This document shows, piece by piece, positions 27,030 through 39,641 of a stretch of 64,000 nt of DNA. Under the pieces are notes generated by a model. The model had not been told where the DNA came from. It ran no database searches and was given only the letters and a program-made list of their open reading frames with translations. A program made the translations under genes and the position numbers. Where the stretch lies: contig NZ_CP016756.1 of the NCBI RefSeq assembly GCF_001700965.1, forward strand, positions 248,001 through 312,000. The letters run 5' to 3'. How positions within the stretch are numbered: the stretch's first letter is position 1; every line of letters starts with the position of its first letter. Source of the stretch: Stenotrophomonas nitritireducens. GTDB taxonomy: Bacteria; Pseudomonadota; Gammaproteobacteria; Xanthomonadales; Xanthomonadaceae.

Positions 27030-27416
27030 CTAGCGCGCCGAACCGTCCCAATGCGTCAACAACTGACTACGAACCGGTTGCCGCGTCGAGTTGCTCTCGG
27101 TGGGATCAAAACGCATAGCCCTCACTGCATTGAGCGCCCATTCGGAGCTGGCACCAGCCGGTTTCACCTCTATCACCTCGACATCCTTGGTTCGACCACG
27201 CTTGGTTACCGTGTAGGCAACGGTAACTTCTTCCGCAAACGCTACCTTGCCAGGCTTTGGCGGCATTCGGGGATGGAACTCCCCTCCACTGGGAGTCCAG
27301 AACTTCAGGGCTTCGGCGGGAGCGAGCTGCAACGGCTCAGCATTCCCTGCAATGACCGACGGACTGACAGTAACCGCGGCAACAAGCAACATCAAACCCA
27401 TCATCTTTGAGAGCAT
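27030..27416 (-). CDS. Small exported protein with TonB C-terminal-like domain
   Basis: A 128-residue protein with a cleavable signal (MLSKMMGLMLLVAAVTVSPS, cleavage near VIA-GN), preceded by AGGGAAG at good spacing. The rest resembles a lone TonB C-terminal domain: PPKPGKVAFAEEVTVAYTVT (the incoming strand), KDVEVIEVKPAGASSEWALN (the central strand and helix) and AVRAMRFDPTE. It lacks TonB's uncleaved N-terminal anchor and proline spacer, so it cannot transduce energy from ExbBD by itself. A periplasmic protein using this fold for binding is more likely. No TonB-dependent receptor is nearby. Confidence 0.65.
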   Translation of the reverse strand: MLSKMMGLMLLVAAVTVSPSVIAGNAEPLQLAPAEALKFWTPSGGEFHPRMPPKPGKVAFAEEVTVAYTVTKRGRTKDVEVIEVKPAGASSEWALNAVRAMRFDPTESNSTRQPVRSQLLTHWDGSAR

Positions 27417-27535
27417 GATCTTCCCTGAATGAGCATAAGGTCATCGCACTCTAGGAGCGAGCGCAGGCTGCTGCAAGCTGCGCCGCCACATGCCAGCGCC
27501 AGCTGATTCATCAGCCTGCCAGAGCGGCGGCAGTA

Positions 27536-29155
27536 TCAGTCCAGGTCGGCCAATTCCTTCGCCGCATCACGCAAGGTGAACTTCTGTACCTTGCCCGTTG
27601 CCGTGCGCGGCAAGGGGCCGAACACGAAGCGCCGCGGCACCTTGAAACCGGCCAGATGCTGACGGCAATGGGCGAGCGCATCTTCGCTGGCCAGTTCCAG
27701 GGTTTCCTTCAACTCGATGAAGGCGCATGGCGTTTCGCCCCACTTCGGATCCGGCTTGGCCACCACCGCCGCCGCCAGCACGGCGGGATGGCGGCACAGC
27801 ACATCCTCCAGCTCCAGCGAGGAGATGTTTTCGCCGCCGGAAATGATCACGTCCTTGGAACGGTCACGGATCTTGACCGCGCCATTGGCATAGACCACGG
27901 CCAAGTCACCGGTATGAAACCAGCCGCCGGCAAACGCTTCGGCCGTTGCCCGCGGGTTTTTCAGGTAACCCTGCATGGTGATGTTGCCGCGGAACATGAT
28001 CTCGCCAACGCTGAGGCCATCCCAAGGTACCGGCTGCAATGTCTCCGGATCCAACACCTGCATGTCTTCCTGCAGCAGACAGGCCACGCCTTGGCGGCTG
28101 TTGAGCTCCGCCCGCTCGGCGATGGGCAGCTGCGCCCATTCGGCCTGCGGCTGGCAGATCGAAGCCGGGCCATAGACTTCGGTCAGCCCATAAACATGGG
28201 TGATTTCCACGCCCATGCGCTCCATTTCCTCGAGCACGGCAGCCGGCGGCGCGGCGCCGGCAACCTGGCCCTTGACCCCGACCAGGCCCTGCTTGCTGTG
28301 CTCGGGTGCGGCGGCAAGTGCCGCATGAATGACCGGCGCGCCACAGTAGTGGCTGACCGCGTGCTCACGCATCAACTCCAGTACCTGCTTGCGATCAAAG
28401 CGGCGCAGGCAGACCTGGGTGCCGGCTACTGCCGCCATCGTCCACGGAAAACACCAGCCATTGCAGTGAAACATCGGCAGCGTCCACAGATACACAGGGT
28501 GCTGCGGCATGCCCCAGTCGATGATGTTGGCCACCGCATTCAAGTAGGCACCGCGGTGATGGTAGACCACGCCTTTCGGATCACCGGTGGTGCCGGAGGT
28601 GTAGTTCAGAGTGATCGCGTCCCATTCGTCAGCCGGCAACTCGAATGCGAATTCCGGGTCGCCAGATGCCAGCAAGGCTTCGTACTCGATCTGGCCGAGA
28701 AGCGCGCCCTCCTCGATCTCCGCATCATCGACATCGATGACCTGCGGCGGACGCTCGCACAGCGCCAGCGCCCGCTTCATCAAGGGCGCGAACTCGCGAT
28801 CACTGAATACGATTCTGGCTTCGCCGTGATCGAGCATGAAGGCCAGGGTCTGCGCATCCAGCCGGGTGTTGAGCGCATTCAACACCGCACCTAGCATGGC
28901 CGGGCCGTAGTGCAGCTCGATCATGGCCGGCGTGTTGGGCAACAGTACGGCGACGGTATCGCCCTTGCCCACTCCCATGCGCTGCAATGCCGAGGCCAGC
29001 CTGCGGCACCGCTGGTAGACCTGCGCCCAATCCAGGCGGCGCTCACCGTGGATGACGGCCAACCGCTGCGGGTGCACGGTGGCTGCCTTGCGCAGAAAGC
29101 TCAATGGCGACAATGCGGTGTAATTGGCCTGGTTGCGGCCAAGATCCTGGTACAT
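27536..29155 (-). CDS. Acyl-CoA synthetase (AMP-forming; AlkK/medium-long-chain type)
   Basis: Activates a carboxylic acid, probably a fatty acid, to its CoA thioester through an acyl-adenylate. 539 residues from ATG 29155 (MYQDLGRNQANYTALSPLSF). ATP-binding motif: NYTSGTTGDPKGVVYHHRGA. Acid-pocket region: TLPMFHCNGWCFPWTMAAVA. Also HVYGLTEVYGPASIC, GWFHTGDLAVV and SKDVIISGGENISSLELEDV, ending with the catalytic Lys in PRTATGKVQKFTLRD. The MFHCNGWCFPW block is typical of AlkK-like enzymes acting on medium-chain acids. The gene stands alone with repeats upstream. Confidence 0.9.
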   Translation of the reverse strand: MYQDLGRNQANYTALSPLSFLRKAATVHPQRLAVIHGERRLDWAQVYQRCRRLASALQRMGVGKGDTVAVLLPNTPAMIELHYGPAMLGAVLNALNTRLDAQTLAFMLDHGEARIVFSDREFAPLMKRALALCERPPQVIDVDDAEIEEGALLGQIEYEALLASGDPEFAFELPADEWDAITLNYTSGTTGDPKGVVYHHRGAYLNAVANIIDWGMPQHPVYLWTLPMFHCNGWCFPWTMAAVAGTQVCLRRFDRKQVLELMREHAVSHYCGAPVIHAALAAAPEHSKQGLVGVKGQVAGAAPPAAVLEEMERMGVEITHVYGLTEVYGPASICQPQAEWAQLPIAERAELNSRQGVACLLQEDMQVLDPETLQPVPWDGLSVGEIMFRGNITMQGYLKNPRATAEAFAGGWFHTGDLAVVYANGAVKIRDRSKDVIISGGENISSLELEDVLCRHPAVLAAAVVAKPDPKWGETPCAFIELKETLELASEDALAHCRQHLAGFKVPRRFVFGPLPRTATGKVQKFTLRDAAKELADLD

Positions 29156-29300
29156 CGGGGGCCTCTCCCTCTCCAAGGATGTTACCGGTAGAGAGTCGGT
29201 CAGCCGGGGCGGAATGTCGCTGCGACATTAGTCGCAGGGGAGCGTTGGCGTGGGTTTGCTTGGCTTGGGTTTGCTCCCTTGGTTTTGCTCGCCAGGAGCT

Positions 29301-29409
29301 TCCCCTCACCCCAACCCCTCTCCCGCGAGCGGGAGAGGGGCTAATGCACTGCGAGCCCATGCGATCCGAGCCCCTCTCCCGCTTGCGGGAGAGGGGCTGG
29401 GGTGAGGGC
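29301..29409. repeat. Inverted C/T-G/A element (CCCTCACCCCAACCCCTCTC type)
   Basis: Two hairpins, CCCCTCTCCCGCGAGCGGGA and CCCCTCTCCCGCTTGCGGGA, are enclosed by CCCCTCACCCC at the left and GGGGTGAGGG at the right. The whole 109-bp element is a large imperfect palindrome. Close relatives occur at 8727, 50553 and 61105. The rest of the 337-bp gap before gyrA's 3' end holds only the gyrA terminator. Confidence 0.85.
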
Positions 29410-29441
29410 AAGCTTTCAGCTTATGAACCCGAAAACCAGAC

Positions 29442-29470
29442 AAAAAAAGCGCCGGCATGCCGGCGCTTTT
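29442..29470 (-). terminator. Intrinsic terminator of gyrA
   Basis: AAAAGCGCCGGC / GCCGGCGCTTTT-type palindrome 23 bases past the gyrA stop, with a run of seven T following on the minus strand. Confidence 0.9.
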
Positions 29471-29492
29471 CATGATTCAAACCCTGAAGAAA

Positions 29493-32195
29493 TCAGGCCT
29501 CCGGTGCTGCCGGGGGCTGCACTTCCGCAGTACCGGTCACATCGCCTTCCAGTACCTCGTCTTCCGCCTCGAGCGATGCATCCAGGCGTTCAACTGCCTG
29601 CAGCTTCTCCCCCTTGGACAGACGGATCAGGGTAACGCCTTGGGTGTTGCGACCGACGCGGGAGATTTCCGAACCACGCGTACGCACCAGGGTGCCGCCG
29701 TCGGAGATCAACAGCACTTCATCGCCAGTACCCAACAGCACCGCGCTGACCAGCTTGCCATTGCGCTCACTGGTCTGGATGCCGATCACGCCCTGCGTGC
29801 CACGCCCCTTGCGCGGATAGTCCGCCAACGGGGTGCGCTTGCCATAGCCGTTCTCGGTCGCGGTGAGGATGTACTGCACGCCAGCATCGTCGGCAACATC
29901 GATGATCTCGCCGCTGTCCGCTGCCACTTCCTCGACGACCGTGTTTTCGTCTTCGTTCTCGTCTTCTACGCCACCGGCACTTTCGGCAACGATCAGGCTG
30001 ACAACCTGCTCACCCTTGGGCATCTTGATGCCGCGCACGCCGGTAGCGGTACGGCCCATCGAGCGGACCTTGTCTTCGCCGAAGCGCACCGTCTTGCCGT
30101 TGGATGCGAACAGCACGATGTCGCGCTCACCATCGGTCAGGCCAACGCCAACCAGCGCGTCACCGTCATCCAGGTTGATGGCGATCTTGCCGCGTGCCAG
30201 ACGGAACGCGAACTCGCTCAGCGGCGTCTTCTTGACCGTACCGTTGCGGGTGGCAAAGAACACGAAGTGGTTCTCGTCGTACTCGCGTACCGGCAGCACA
30301 GCCTGCACACGCTCACCGTTTTCCAGCGCGATCCAGTTGATGATCGGCCGGCCGCGTGCGTTGGAGCCTGCTTCCGGCAGCTGATGCACCGGCAACCAGA
30401 ACACCTTGCCCGAGCTGGTGAAGGTCAACAAGGTGTCATGCGTGTTGACCAGCCACAGCTGCTCGATGAAATCCTCGTCCTTGGTCGCGGCGGCGCTGCG
30501 GCCACGGCCACCACGACGCTGCGCACGGTAGGCACTGACCGGCTGACGCTTGACGTAACCGGCGCGCGACAGCGTCACCACCACGTCTTCCGGGGCGATC
30601 AGGTCGAGGATGTCCAGATCTTCTTCGCTGTGACGGATTTCGGTACGACGGTTGTCGCCGAACTCGGCACGCACGCTTTCCAGTTCTTCGCGGATGACCT
30701 GCAGCAGCACATCCGGGTTTTCCAGGATACGGATCAGGCCGGCGATGACTTCCAGCAACTGACGGTATTCTTCGGTCAGCTTGTCCTGCTCCAACCCGGT
30801 CAGGCGGTGCAGGCGCATTTCCAGAATCTGCGTGGCCTGGACTTCGCTGAGCTGGTAGTTGCCGTTGACCAGGCCAATGCTCTTGGGCAGGTCTTCCGGA
30901 CGCGAAGCCTCGGCGCCTGCGGCACCCAGCAGCGCACCCACCAGACCCGGTTCCCACACCTTGGAGAGCATGCGCTCCTTGGCTTCGGCCGGGTTGGACG
31001 AGGTCTTGATCAGCTCGATCATCTCGTCGATGTTGGCCAGCGCAACCGTCAGGCCTTCCAACACATGCGCACGCGCACGCGCCTTGCGCAGTTCAAAGAT
31101 GGTGCGGCGGGTGACCACCTCACGCCGATGGCGGACAAACGCCTCCAGCATCTCCTTGAGGTTCATCAACTTCGGGCGGCCATCGACCAGCGCCACCATG
31201 TTGATGCCGAACACCGACTCCATCTGGGTCTGCTGGTACAGGTTGTTGAGCACAACCTCGGCCGACTCGCCACGCTTTATTTCGATGTAGATGCGCATGC
31301 CGTCCTTGTCGGACTCATCGCGCAGCTCGCTGATGCCTTCGAGCTTCTTTTCCTTGACCAGCTCGGCGATCTTTTCGATCAACCGCGCCTTGTTCACCTG
31401 GTACGGAATTTCGGTGACGATGATCGATTCACGACCATTGTCGGCCACTTCGATATCCGCCTTGGCACGGATGCGCACACGGCCACGGCCGGTGCGGTAG
31501 CCGGCGATGATGCCGGCGGTGCCATTGATGATGCCGGCGGTGGGGAAATCCGGGCCCGGAATGTATTCCATCAAGCCGTCGACATCGATCGACGGCTCGT
31601 CGATCAGCGCGATGCAGGCGTTGATGCATTCGGTGAGGTTGTGCGGCGGGATGTTCGTTGCCATGCCCACCGCGATACCGGCCGAACCATTGACCAGCAG
31701 GTTCGGGAACCGGGTCGGCATGACCGTCGGCTCCAGTTCCTTTTCGTCATAGTTGGGCTGGAAATCGACGGTTTCCTTGTCGATGTCGGCCATCAGCTCA
31801 TGCGTCAGGCGCGACATGCGCGCCTCGGTGTAACGCATTGCCGCGGCCGAGTCGCCGTCGACCGAACCGAAGTTACCCTGCCCGTCCACCAGCATGTAAC
31901 GCAGCGAGAACGGCTGTGCCATGCGCACCAGCGTGTCGTAGACCGACTGATCGCCGTGCGGGTGGTACTTACCGATCACGTCACCGACGATACGCGCCGA
32001 CTTGTAGTACGGCTTGTTGCTGTGCGCGCCGAGCTCATTCATCGCGAACAGGACGCGGCGATGTACAGGCTTGAGGCCATCGCGGGCATCGGGGAGTGCG
32101 CGGCCGACGATCACGCTCATCGCGTAATCGAGGTAGCTCTTGCGCATCTCGTCTTCCAGGTTGACCTGGATGATTTCCTTGGCGGTTTCTGCCAT
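29493..32195 (-). CDS. gyrA: DNA gyrase subunit A
   Basis: Breaks and rejoins DNA in the type II topoisomerase that makes negative supercoils. 900 residues, of usual length for the family. The N-terminus [20 protein letters not shown] is typical. Catalytic Tyr lies in [14 protein letters not shown]. The quinolone-resistance region reads [18 protein letters not shown], so position 83 is Gln (Ser in E. coli) and position 87 is Asp. The GyrA box (QRRGGRG) and a beta-pinwheel C-terminal domain follow, with an acidic insert ([20 protein letters not shown]). Gln83 is the natural state reported for S. maltophilia, as I recall, and would lower quinolone affinity. The gene is monocistronic. Confidence 0.97.
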   Translation of the reverse strand: MAETAKEIIQVNLEDEMRKSYLDYAMSVIVGRALPDARDGLKPVHRRVLFAMNELGAHSNKPYYKSARIVGDVIGKYHPHGDQSVYDTLVRMAQPFSLRYMLVDGQGNFGSVDGDSAAAMRYTEARMSRLTHELMADIDKETVDFQPNYDEKELEPTVMPTRFPNLLVNGSAGIAVGMATNIPPHNLTECINACIALIDEPSIDVDGLMEYIPGPDFPTAGIINGTAGIIAGYRTGRGRVRIRAKADIEVADNGRESIIVTEIPYQVNKARLIEKIAELVKEKKLEGISELRDESDKDGMRIYIEIKRGESAEVVLNNLYQQTQMESVFGINMVALVDGRPKLMNLKEMLEAFVRHRREVVTRRTIFELRKARARAHVLEGLTVALANIDEMIELIKTSSNPAEAKERMLSKVWEPGLVGALLGAAGAEASRPEDLPKSIGLVNGNYQLSEVQATQILEMRLHRLTGLEQDKLTEEYRQLLEVIAGLIRILENPDVLLQVIREELESVRAEFGDNRRTEIRHSEEDLDILDLIAPEDVVVTLSRAGYVKRQPVSAYRAQRRGGRGRSAAATKDEDFIEQLWLVNTHDTLLTFTSSGKVFWLPVHQLPEAGSNARGRPIINWIALENGERVQAVLPVREYDENHFVFFATRNGTVKKTPLSEFAFRLARGKIAINLDDGDALVGVGLTDGERDIVLFASNGKTVRFGEDKVRSMGRTATGVRGIKMPKGEQVVSLIVAESAGGVEDENEDENTVVEEVAADSGEIIDVADDAGVQYILTATENGYGKRTPLADYPRKGRGTQGVIGIQTSERNGKLVSAVLLGTGDEVLLISDGGTLVRTRGSEISRVGRNTQGVTLIRLSKGEKLQAVERLDASLEAEDEVLEGDVTGTAEVQPPAAPEA

Positions 32196-32401
32196 TCGGG
32201 TTCCGTTTTCAGGTAGCGATCCTGTCCGGCGACGACTCCTTGACGGGGCGCCTTGCCGGGATCGGGGATCAACCTGCGGAGTTTATCACAAAGGGCGGTT
32301 TTTCGGCGCCATTTACGGGGCTTTTACCGGAAGAAATCAGGAACTTAGGGCGGGCCGCCGGGTAGCGCCGCGGCATGCCTGCCCGGGGTGTCATCCGGAA
32401 C

Positions 32402-32851
32402 GCCCCTGCCGAGCCTGGCTCGGCACTACGCCCCATCTGTAGAGCGCAGCCATGCTGCGCTGGGGATTGCCGAAGGGCCTGTAGGAGCGGCGTCAGCCGC
32501 GAAGCCACCGCGCCATCAGATCCCGGCGAACCTGCTATCCAAGCACCACCAGCTTCGCGGCTGACGCCGCTCCTACAAACAGCCGCTGCGGTCGGATGCG
32601 TTACTGGGAAGGCCCCTGCCGAGCATGGCTCGGCACTACGCCACAGCTGTGGAGCCCAACCATGCTGTGTTCGGGACGGCCCAATGGGCCTTGTGGGAGT
32701 GGCGTCAGCCGCGAAGCCACCTAGCCCTCAGATCCAGGCAAACCGGCACTTCAAGCTCCATCAGTTTCGCGGCTTACGCCGCTCCTACAAACAGCCGCCG
32801 CGGTCCGGTGCGGTGCTGGGAAAGCCCCTGCCGAGCATGGCTCGGCACTAC
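32402..32851. repeat. Dense REP/SMAG mosaic upstream of gyrA and after mtnA
   Basis: Listed left to right: SMAG-type palindromes at 32406 and 32438; an inverted REP pair at 32480-32580; SMAG-type at 32617 and a degenerate GTGGAGCCCAACCATGCTGT at 32648; a second REP pair at 32692-32793; and SMAG-type at 32828-32851, whose end is one base from the mtnA stop. The two REP pair/SMAG blocks are near-copies with a period of about 212 bp. Nothing coding is credible here. The 200 bp nearest gyrA (32196-32400) hold its leader, which has no recognisable promoter. Confidence 0.9.
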
Positions 32852-32852
32852 A

Positions 32853-33914
32853 TCAGGTGAAGGCGTCTGCCATGTTGGCCAGGTCCGGTTTGAGGATCAC
32901 GCCGCGCTCGGTGACGATGGCATCGATCAGCTCGCCCGGCGTTACGTCGAACACCGGGTTCCAGGCGGCAATGCCCTCGGCCACGGTGCGCACGCCGCCT
33001 ACGCCGAACAGCTCGCCCGGGTCACGCTGTTCGATCTCGATCTCGTCGCCATGGGCCGTGCCCATGTCCACCGTCGAGGACGGCGCCACCACCATGAACT
33101 TGACCCCATGATGGCGGGCGGCAATAGCCAGCTGGTAAGTGCCGATCTTGTTGGCGGTATCACCATTGGCGCAAATGCGATCAGCACCGACGATCACCCA
33201 TTGCACCGCACCGGTCTTCATCAGGTGCGAGGCGGCCGAGTCGGCGACCAGGGTCGCAGCGATGCCATCCTGCTGCAGCTCCCACACGGTCAGGCGCGCG
33301 CCCTGCAGCCAAGGCCGGGTTTCGCCGGCAAATACGCGGCCGATCCGCTCCTGCGCCACGCCGGCGCGTATCACGCCCAGTGCGGTGCCGAAGCCAGCGG
33401 TCGCCAGCGAACCAGTATTGCAATGGGTCAGCACACCGCTGCCCGTCGCGATCAAGCCAGCCCCCAGGGCGCCCATGTGGCGGTTGGCGGCCAGGTCCTC
33501 GTCGGCGATGGCCTGAGCTTCCAGCGCCGCCACCTGCTTCCAGTCCGCACCTGCCACGGCCAACGCGCGGCGCATCCGCGCCAGCGCCCACGCCAGGTTG
33601 ACCGCGGTAGGACGCGAGGCATTGAGCCGCTCCAGCGCTGGCGCCAGCAGCTCAAGTGCCGCGGCACCGTCGGCAGCCTGCAGCTCGCGCGCGGCCAGCA
33701 CCACGCCCCACGCCGCCGCGATACCGATGGCCGGCGCGCCGCGCACGGTCAAGGCATGGATGGCCTCGGCAACCGCATCGCTGTCGTGGCACAGCACGTG
33801 CTCTACGATAAACGGCAGCTTGCGCTGATCCAGCAGTTCCAGGGCGTCGCCGGTCCAGCGGATCGGGCGGATATGGTCGTAGCGGGCGTAATCAATGGCG
33901 GGAGTATCATTCAT
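32853..33914 (-). CDS. mtnA: Methylthioribose-1-phosphate isomerase
   Basis: Aldose-ketose isomerase of the methionine salvage pathway: converts 5-methylthioribose-1-phosphate to methylthioribulose-1-phosphate. 353 residues from ATG 33914 ([20 protein letters not shown]); a longer frame from 34052 runs through the neighbour's upstream region and is rejected. Family blocks: [40 protein letters not shown] (catalytic Cys), [40 protein letters not shown] (catalytic Asp) and [20 protein letters not shown]. No other salvage genes are in the window. A SMAG palindrome abuts the stop codon. Confidence 0.95.
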   Translation of the reverse strand: MNDTPAIDYARYDHIRPIRWTGDALELLDQRKLPFIVEHVLCHDSDAVAEAIHALTVRGAPAIGIAAAWGVVLAARELQAADGAAALELLAPALERLNASRPTAVNLAWALARMRRALAVAGADWKQVAALEAQAIADEDLAANRHMGALGAGLIATGSGVLTHCNTGSLATAGFGTALGVIRAGVAQERIGRVFAGETRPWLQGARLTVWELQQDGIAATLVADSAASHLMKTGAVQWVIVGADRICANGDTANKIGTYQLAIAARHHGVKFMVVAPSSTVDMGTAHGDEIEIEQRDPGELFGVGGVRTVAEGIAAWNPVFDVTPGELIDAIVTERGVILKPDLANMADAFT

Positions 33915-33960
33915 GGCCCCATTGTAATCGGCACCGCAAAGCCGGCACCAACCGCCTGCA

Positions 33961-34644
33961 TCAATCGGCGGAAAATTCGCCGCGGCAGCCTTTGTCCACC
34001 CAGATGCCGTTGCGGTCCCAGCCCCAGCTGTCGCCTTCGCGGCAGGCAGCACTGGACAGCTGCTCGACCAGTGTGACCCGGCGGGTGACGCTGACTCCGC
34101 ATTCGCGGCGCAGACCGCCCTTGGACTCGCAGGTCACCTTGCGCGGAATGTCGACGAAGCCCGAGCCATCCTCAGCGCCCACCTCGAACTGGCCCTGGCA
34201 ACCGCGGCTGACCCAGATTTCCCTGTTGCTATAGCCCCAGCTGCGCCCTTCCCTGCACGGCAGCACCGACTGCTGCCGCAACAGGCGCACCGGCGCGCCA
34301 CGCAGTACCACCGGGCATACCTCCATCCGTCCCTTGGACTCACAGCGCACAACCCGCCGGGTTGTACGGGAAGCACGCTGCGGACGGGCGAATTCGGCGC
34401 GACAGCCGTGGCTGACCCACACTGCCCCTTCCTCCGTGCCCCAGCTGGTCTCACGGATGCAGTCACGTTTGGAAAGTTGCCTGACCAGCTGAACCCCGCC
34501 ACTGGTATCCATCGGACAAAACGCCCGCTGCTGATCTTCCGATTCGCAGCGCACCACCTGACTGCCCGCAGCGGTCCCGGCAGATTCCTGCGCCGACAGC
34601 AGCGCCGGCGCCAGCAACAACAGCAAGCCGCAAACCCCCTTCAT
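33961..34644 (-). CDS. Exported protein with three DUF3011 repeats
   Basis: 227 residues from ATG 34644, where a signal peptide ([18 protein letters not shown]) begins after GGGG. The mature protein is three copies of a roughly 60-residue Cys-rich module: [40 protein letters not shown] and [20 protein letters not shown]. Each then has a QLS/QQS turn, C-R/I-E and a closing W-V/D-(S/K)-x-G-C-(R/Q)-(A/G)-(E/Q)-F. Each module holds four Cys, probably two disulfides. This is the DUF3011 pattern. The role is unknown; it is monocistronic or followed by mtnA after 46 bp. Confidence 0.85.
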   Translation of the reverse strand: MKGVCGLLLLLAPALLSAQESAGTAAGSQVVRCESEDQQRAFCPMDTSGGVQLVRQLSKRDCIRETSWGTEEGAVWVSHGCRAEFARPQRASRTTRRVVRCESKGRMEVCPVVLRGAPVRLLRQQSVLPCREGRSWGYSNREIWVSRGCQGQFEVGAEDGSGFVDIPRKVTCESKGGLRRECGVSVTRRVTLVEQLSSAACREGDSWGWDRNGIWVDKGCRGEFSAD

Positions 34645-34777
34645 CAGACACACCCCGCTTGAGTCATGATGGCTTCTGGTAGTCAACACACTGCCTGATC
34701 CGCTGTTAGCAACGCATCATCATCGTCAACCCGATCCTACAGGTCCATCATCAGATCGGGGGAAGCAGCGATGGGAA

Positions 34778-35721
34778 TCAGGCGTTGGCGAAATCGAATG
34801 CCAGCACGTCGGCGATGCGCATGGTTCCCAGCAAGGCCATCAGCAGGCGGTCCACGCCTACCGCCACGCCGGCACAGGCCGGCAACGAGGGCAGCGCCGC
34901 CAGCAATGCCTCGTCCAGCGGCGGCTGTTCAGCACCGCGTGCCGCGCGCACGGCCAGATCACGCTCGAAGCGCTGGCGCTGCTCCTGCGCGTCGTTCAGC
35001 TCGTGATAACCGTTGGCCAGCTCAACCGGGCCAAGGTAAAGCTCGAAGCGTTCAGCCAGCGGCGGCGTGCCGGGGCGGATTTTTGCCAAGGCTGCCTGGC
35101 TGGCCGGCCAGTCGTGGATCACGGTGATGGTGCCGGTATCAAACTGGGCCTGGATGTGGTGGGTCATCAGCAGGTCCAGCCAGTCGTCGCGGGTCAAGCC
35201 ATCCGGCGCGATGCCGACATCGCCCAAACCCGCACGCAACTGTGCTTCATCGGCCTGGAACGGGTCCAGCGCAACGGCCTGGATGAACAGGTCGCGGTAG
35301 CTGACGATGCGCACCGCGGCAGGCGGGCGCTGCACCAGCGCCAACGCGGCCTGCACCAGTGCGATGGTTTCATCGATCAGGCGATGATGATCCCAGCCTA
35401 CCCGGTACCACTCCAGCATCGTGAACTCGGGATTGTGGCGGCCACCGGCCTCGCCGTTGCGGAATACCCGGCCGAGTTCGTAGCAGTCGCCCACGCCGGC
35501 GGCCAGCAGCCGCTTGAGCGGATATTCCGGCGAAGTACGCAGCCAGCGCAGCGCCGGGCCGGCATCGACATGACCGCTGAAGCGGGTATGGAAACCTTCG
35601 ATGTTCGGCTCGGTGTTGCCCGCCGCCGACATGATCGGTGTCTCCACCTCCAGCACATCACGCTCGGCGAAAAACTGCCGGATCAGGGCATTCAGGCGTG
35701 CGCGCCGCCGCAGGGCTTCAA

Positions 35722-35725
<4 letters not shown>
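34778..35725 (-). CDS. epmA: Elongation factor P--(R)-beta-lysine ligase
   Basis: Attaches (R)-beta-lysine to a conserved Lys of EF-P, which helps the ribosome through polyproline. 315 residues, close to the 325 of E. coli EpmA. It is a class II LysRS catalytic core without the anticodon domain: LRWLRTSPEYPLKRLLAAGV, YELGRVFRNGEAGGRHNPEF (motif 2), ELANGYHELNDAQEQRQRFE and GVAVGVDRLLMALLGTMRIA (motif 3). Its ATG overlaps the GNAT gene stop by four bases, placing it last in smc-zipA-ligA-GNAT-epmA. EpmB, the aminomutase partner, and efp are not in the window. Confidence 0.93.
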
Positions 35726-38681
<2,956 letters not shown>

Positions 38682-38748
38682 TTACCCGCGCGAGGTGTTG
38701 GCGCGATAAAGCCCTGTGCTGCCGGGAGCTTGGATCTACTGCGAACTG

Positions 38749-38845
38749 CACCCCTCCCCGGCCCTCCCCTTGCCTACGGCAAAGGGAGGGGGCGACGCTC
38801 TGCCCCCTCCCTTGCGCGCAGCGTAGGGGAGGGTTGGGGAGGGGT
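38749..38845. repeat. Inverted C/G-rich element between zipA and ligA
   Basis: CACCCCTCCCCGGCCCTCCC ... GGGGAGGGTTGGGGAGGGGT arms of about 45 bp with small internal hairpins (TTGCCTACGGCAA). It uses the same arms as the 174-bp repeat at 3684-4180 but lacks its TACGTA centre. It interrupts the smc-zipA-ligA run. Confidence 0.85.
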
Positions 38846-38858
38846 AGCGTTTAGAGCC

Positions 38859-39593
38859 TTACCAACGCGGCGACTTGGTCAGCGGCGGCGCCTGGTGCTG
38901 GCGGTCATAGGCGCGCAGGTCGTCGCGGATATGCGCGATACGCTGGCGGCCCAAGGCGTTGCGGCTGTCATCGAGCACCACGCCGTCCAGCAGTTCGCCC
39001 ATGCGCTGCACGGTCGGCAGCATCTTTTCCCAGGCGTCGAGCGCGGTCATCGGCGCCGGCAGGGTCAGGAAGAAGGCGATGGCCGGCGTTTCCATGTCGC
39101 GGATGTTGGCCATGTCGAAGCTGCCCGGCTTCATGATGCTGGCCATCGAGAAGATCGGGCCGCGCTCGGAATGCCCTTCCACCAGACGGTGGAACACATT
39201 CATGTAGCCGAACACCAGACCGGTCTTCTCCGCCGCCACCACGATGTCCTCGCCGCGCAGCACCTGCCCGGAACGGGCGGCCACGTACAGCGAGACGATC
39301 TTGTCGAAATCCTGGCTTGGGCGCTTGCCCAGTTCGCTGAGGTTGCCTGCATCCACGTCCGGCAGGCCGAGCTCGGGTTGGCTTACCGTTTCGCCGGCAG
39401 CCGCGCCCTCGCCCGTCTCGGCAACGCCGTCGGCCGCACCCAGGACCGGCTCACGTCGCGGACGCTCGGCATCGGCCGGCTCCTTGCGCTTGCCCTGTGC
39501 CAGCCGCTTGGGCCGGCTGAAAAAGAAAATGGCTGCGACCAGCAAAACGCCGGCCACCAGAATGCCGATACGCAACAGTGCCATGTCAGACAT
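38859..39593 (-). CDS. zipA: Cell division protein ZipA
   Basis: Inner-membrane anchor of FtsZ at the division septum. 244 residues: N-terminal helix (LLRIGILVAGVLLVAAIFFF, residues 5-24), a basic and then Pro/Glu-rich linker (RPKRLAQGKRKEPADAERPR), and the FtsZ-binding domain (about 105-244; DKIVSLYVAARSGQVLRGED, KTGLVFGYMNVFHRL, FSMASIMKPGSFDMANIRDM and ETPAIAFFLTLPAP). ATG 39593 has GGAG ten bases upstream. It lies 48 bp after smc and before ligA, the usual gammaproteobacterial order. Confidence 0.94.
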   Translation of the reverse strand: MSDMALLRIGILVAGVLLVAAIFFFSRPKRLAQGKRKEPADAERPRREPVLGAADGVAETGEGAAAGETVSQPELGLPDVDAGNLSELGKRPSQDFDKIVSLYVAARSGQVLRGEDIVVAAEKTGLVFGYMNVFHRLVEGHSERGPIFSMASIMKPGSFDMANIRDMETPAIAFFLTLPAPMTALDAWEKMLPTVQRMGELLDGVVLDDSRNALGRQRIAHIRDDLRAYDRQHQAPPLTKSPRW

Positions 39594-39641
39594 GCGTTGC
39601 AGTCTCCGGGTTAATCGTTCAGGTGGTTAAAGGATGGCACG

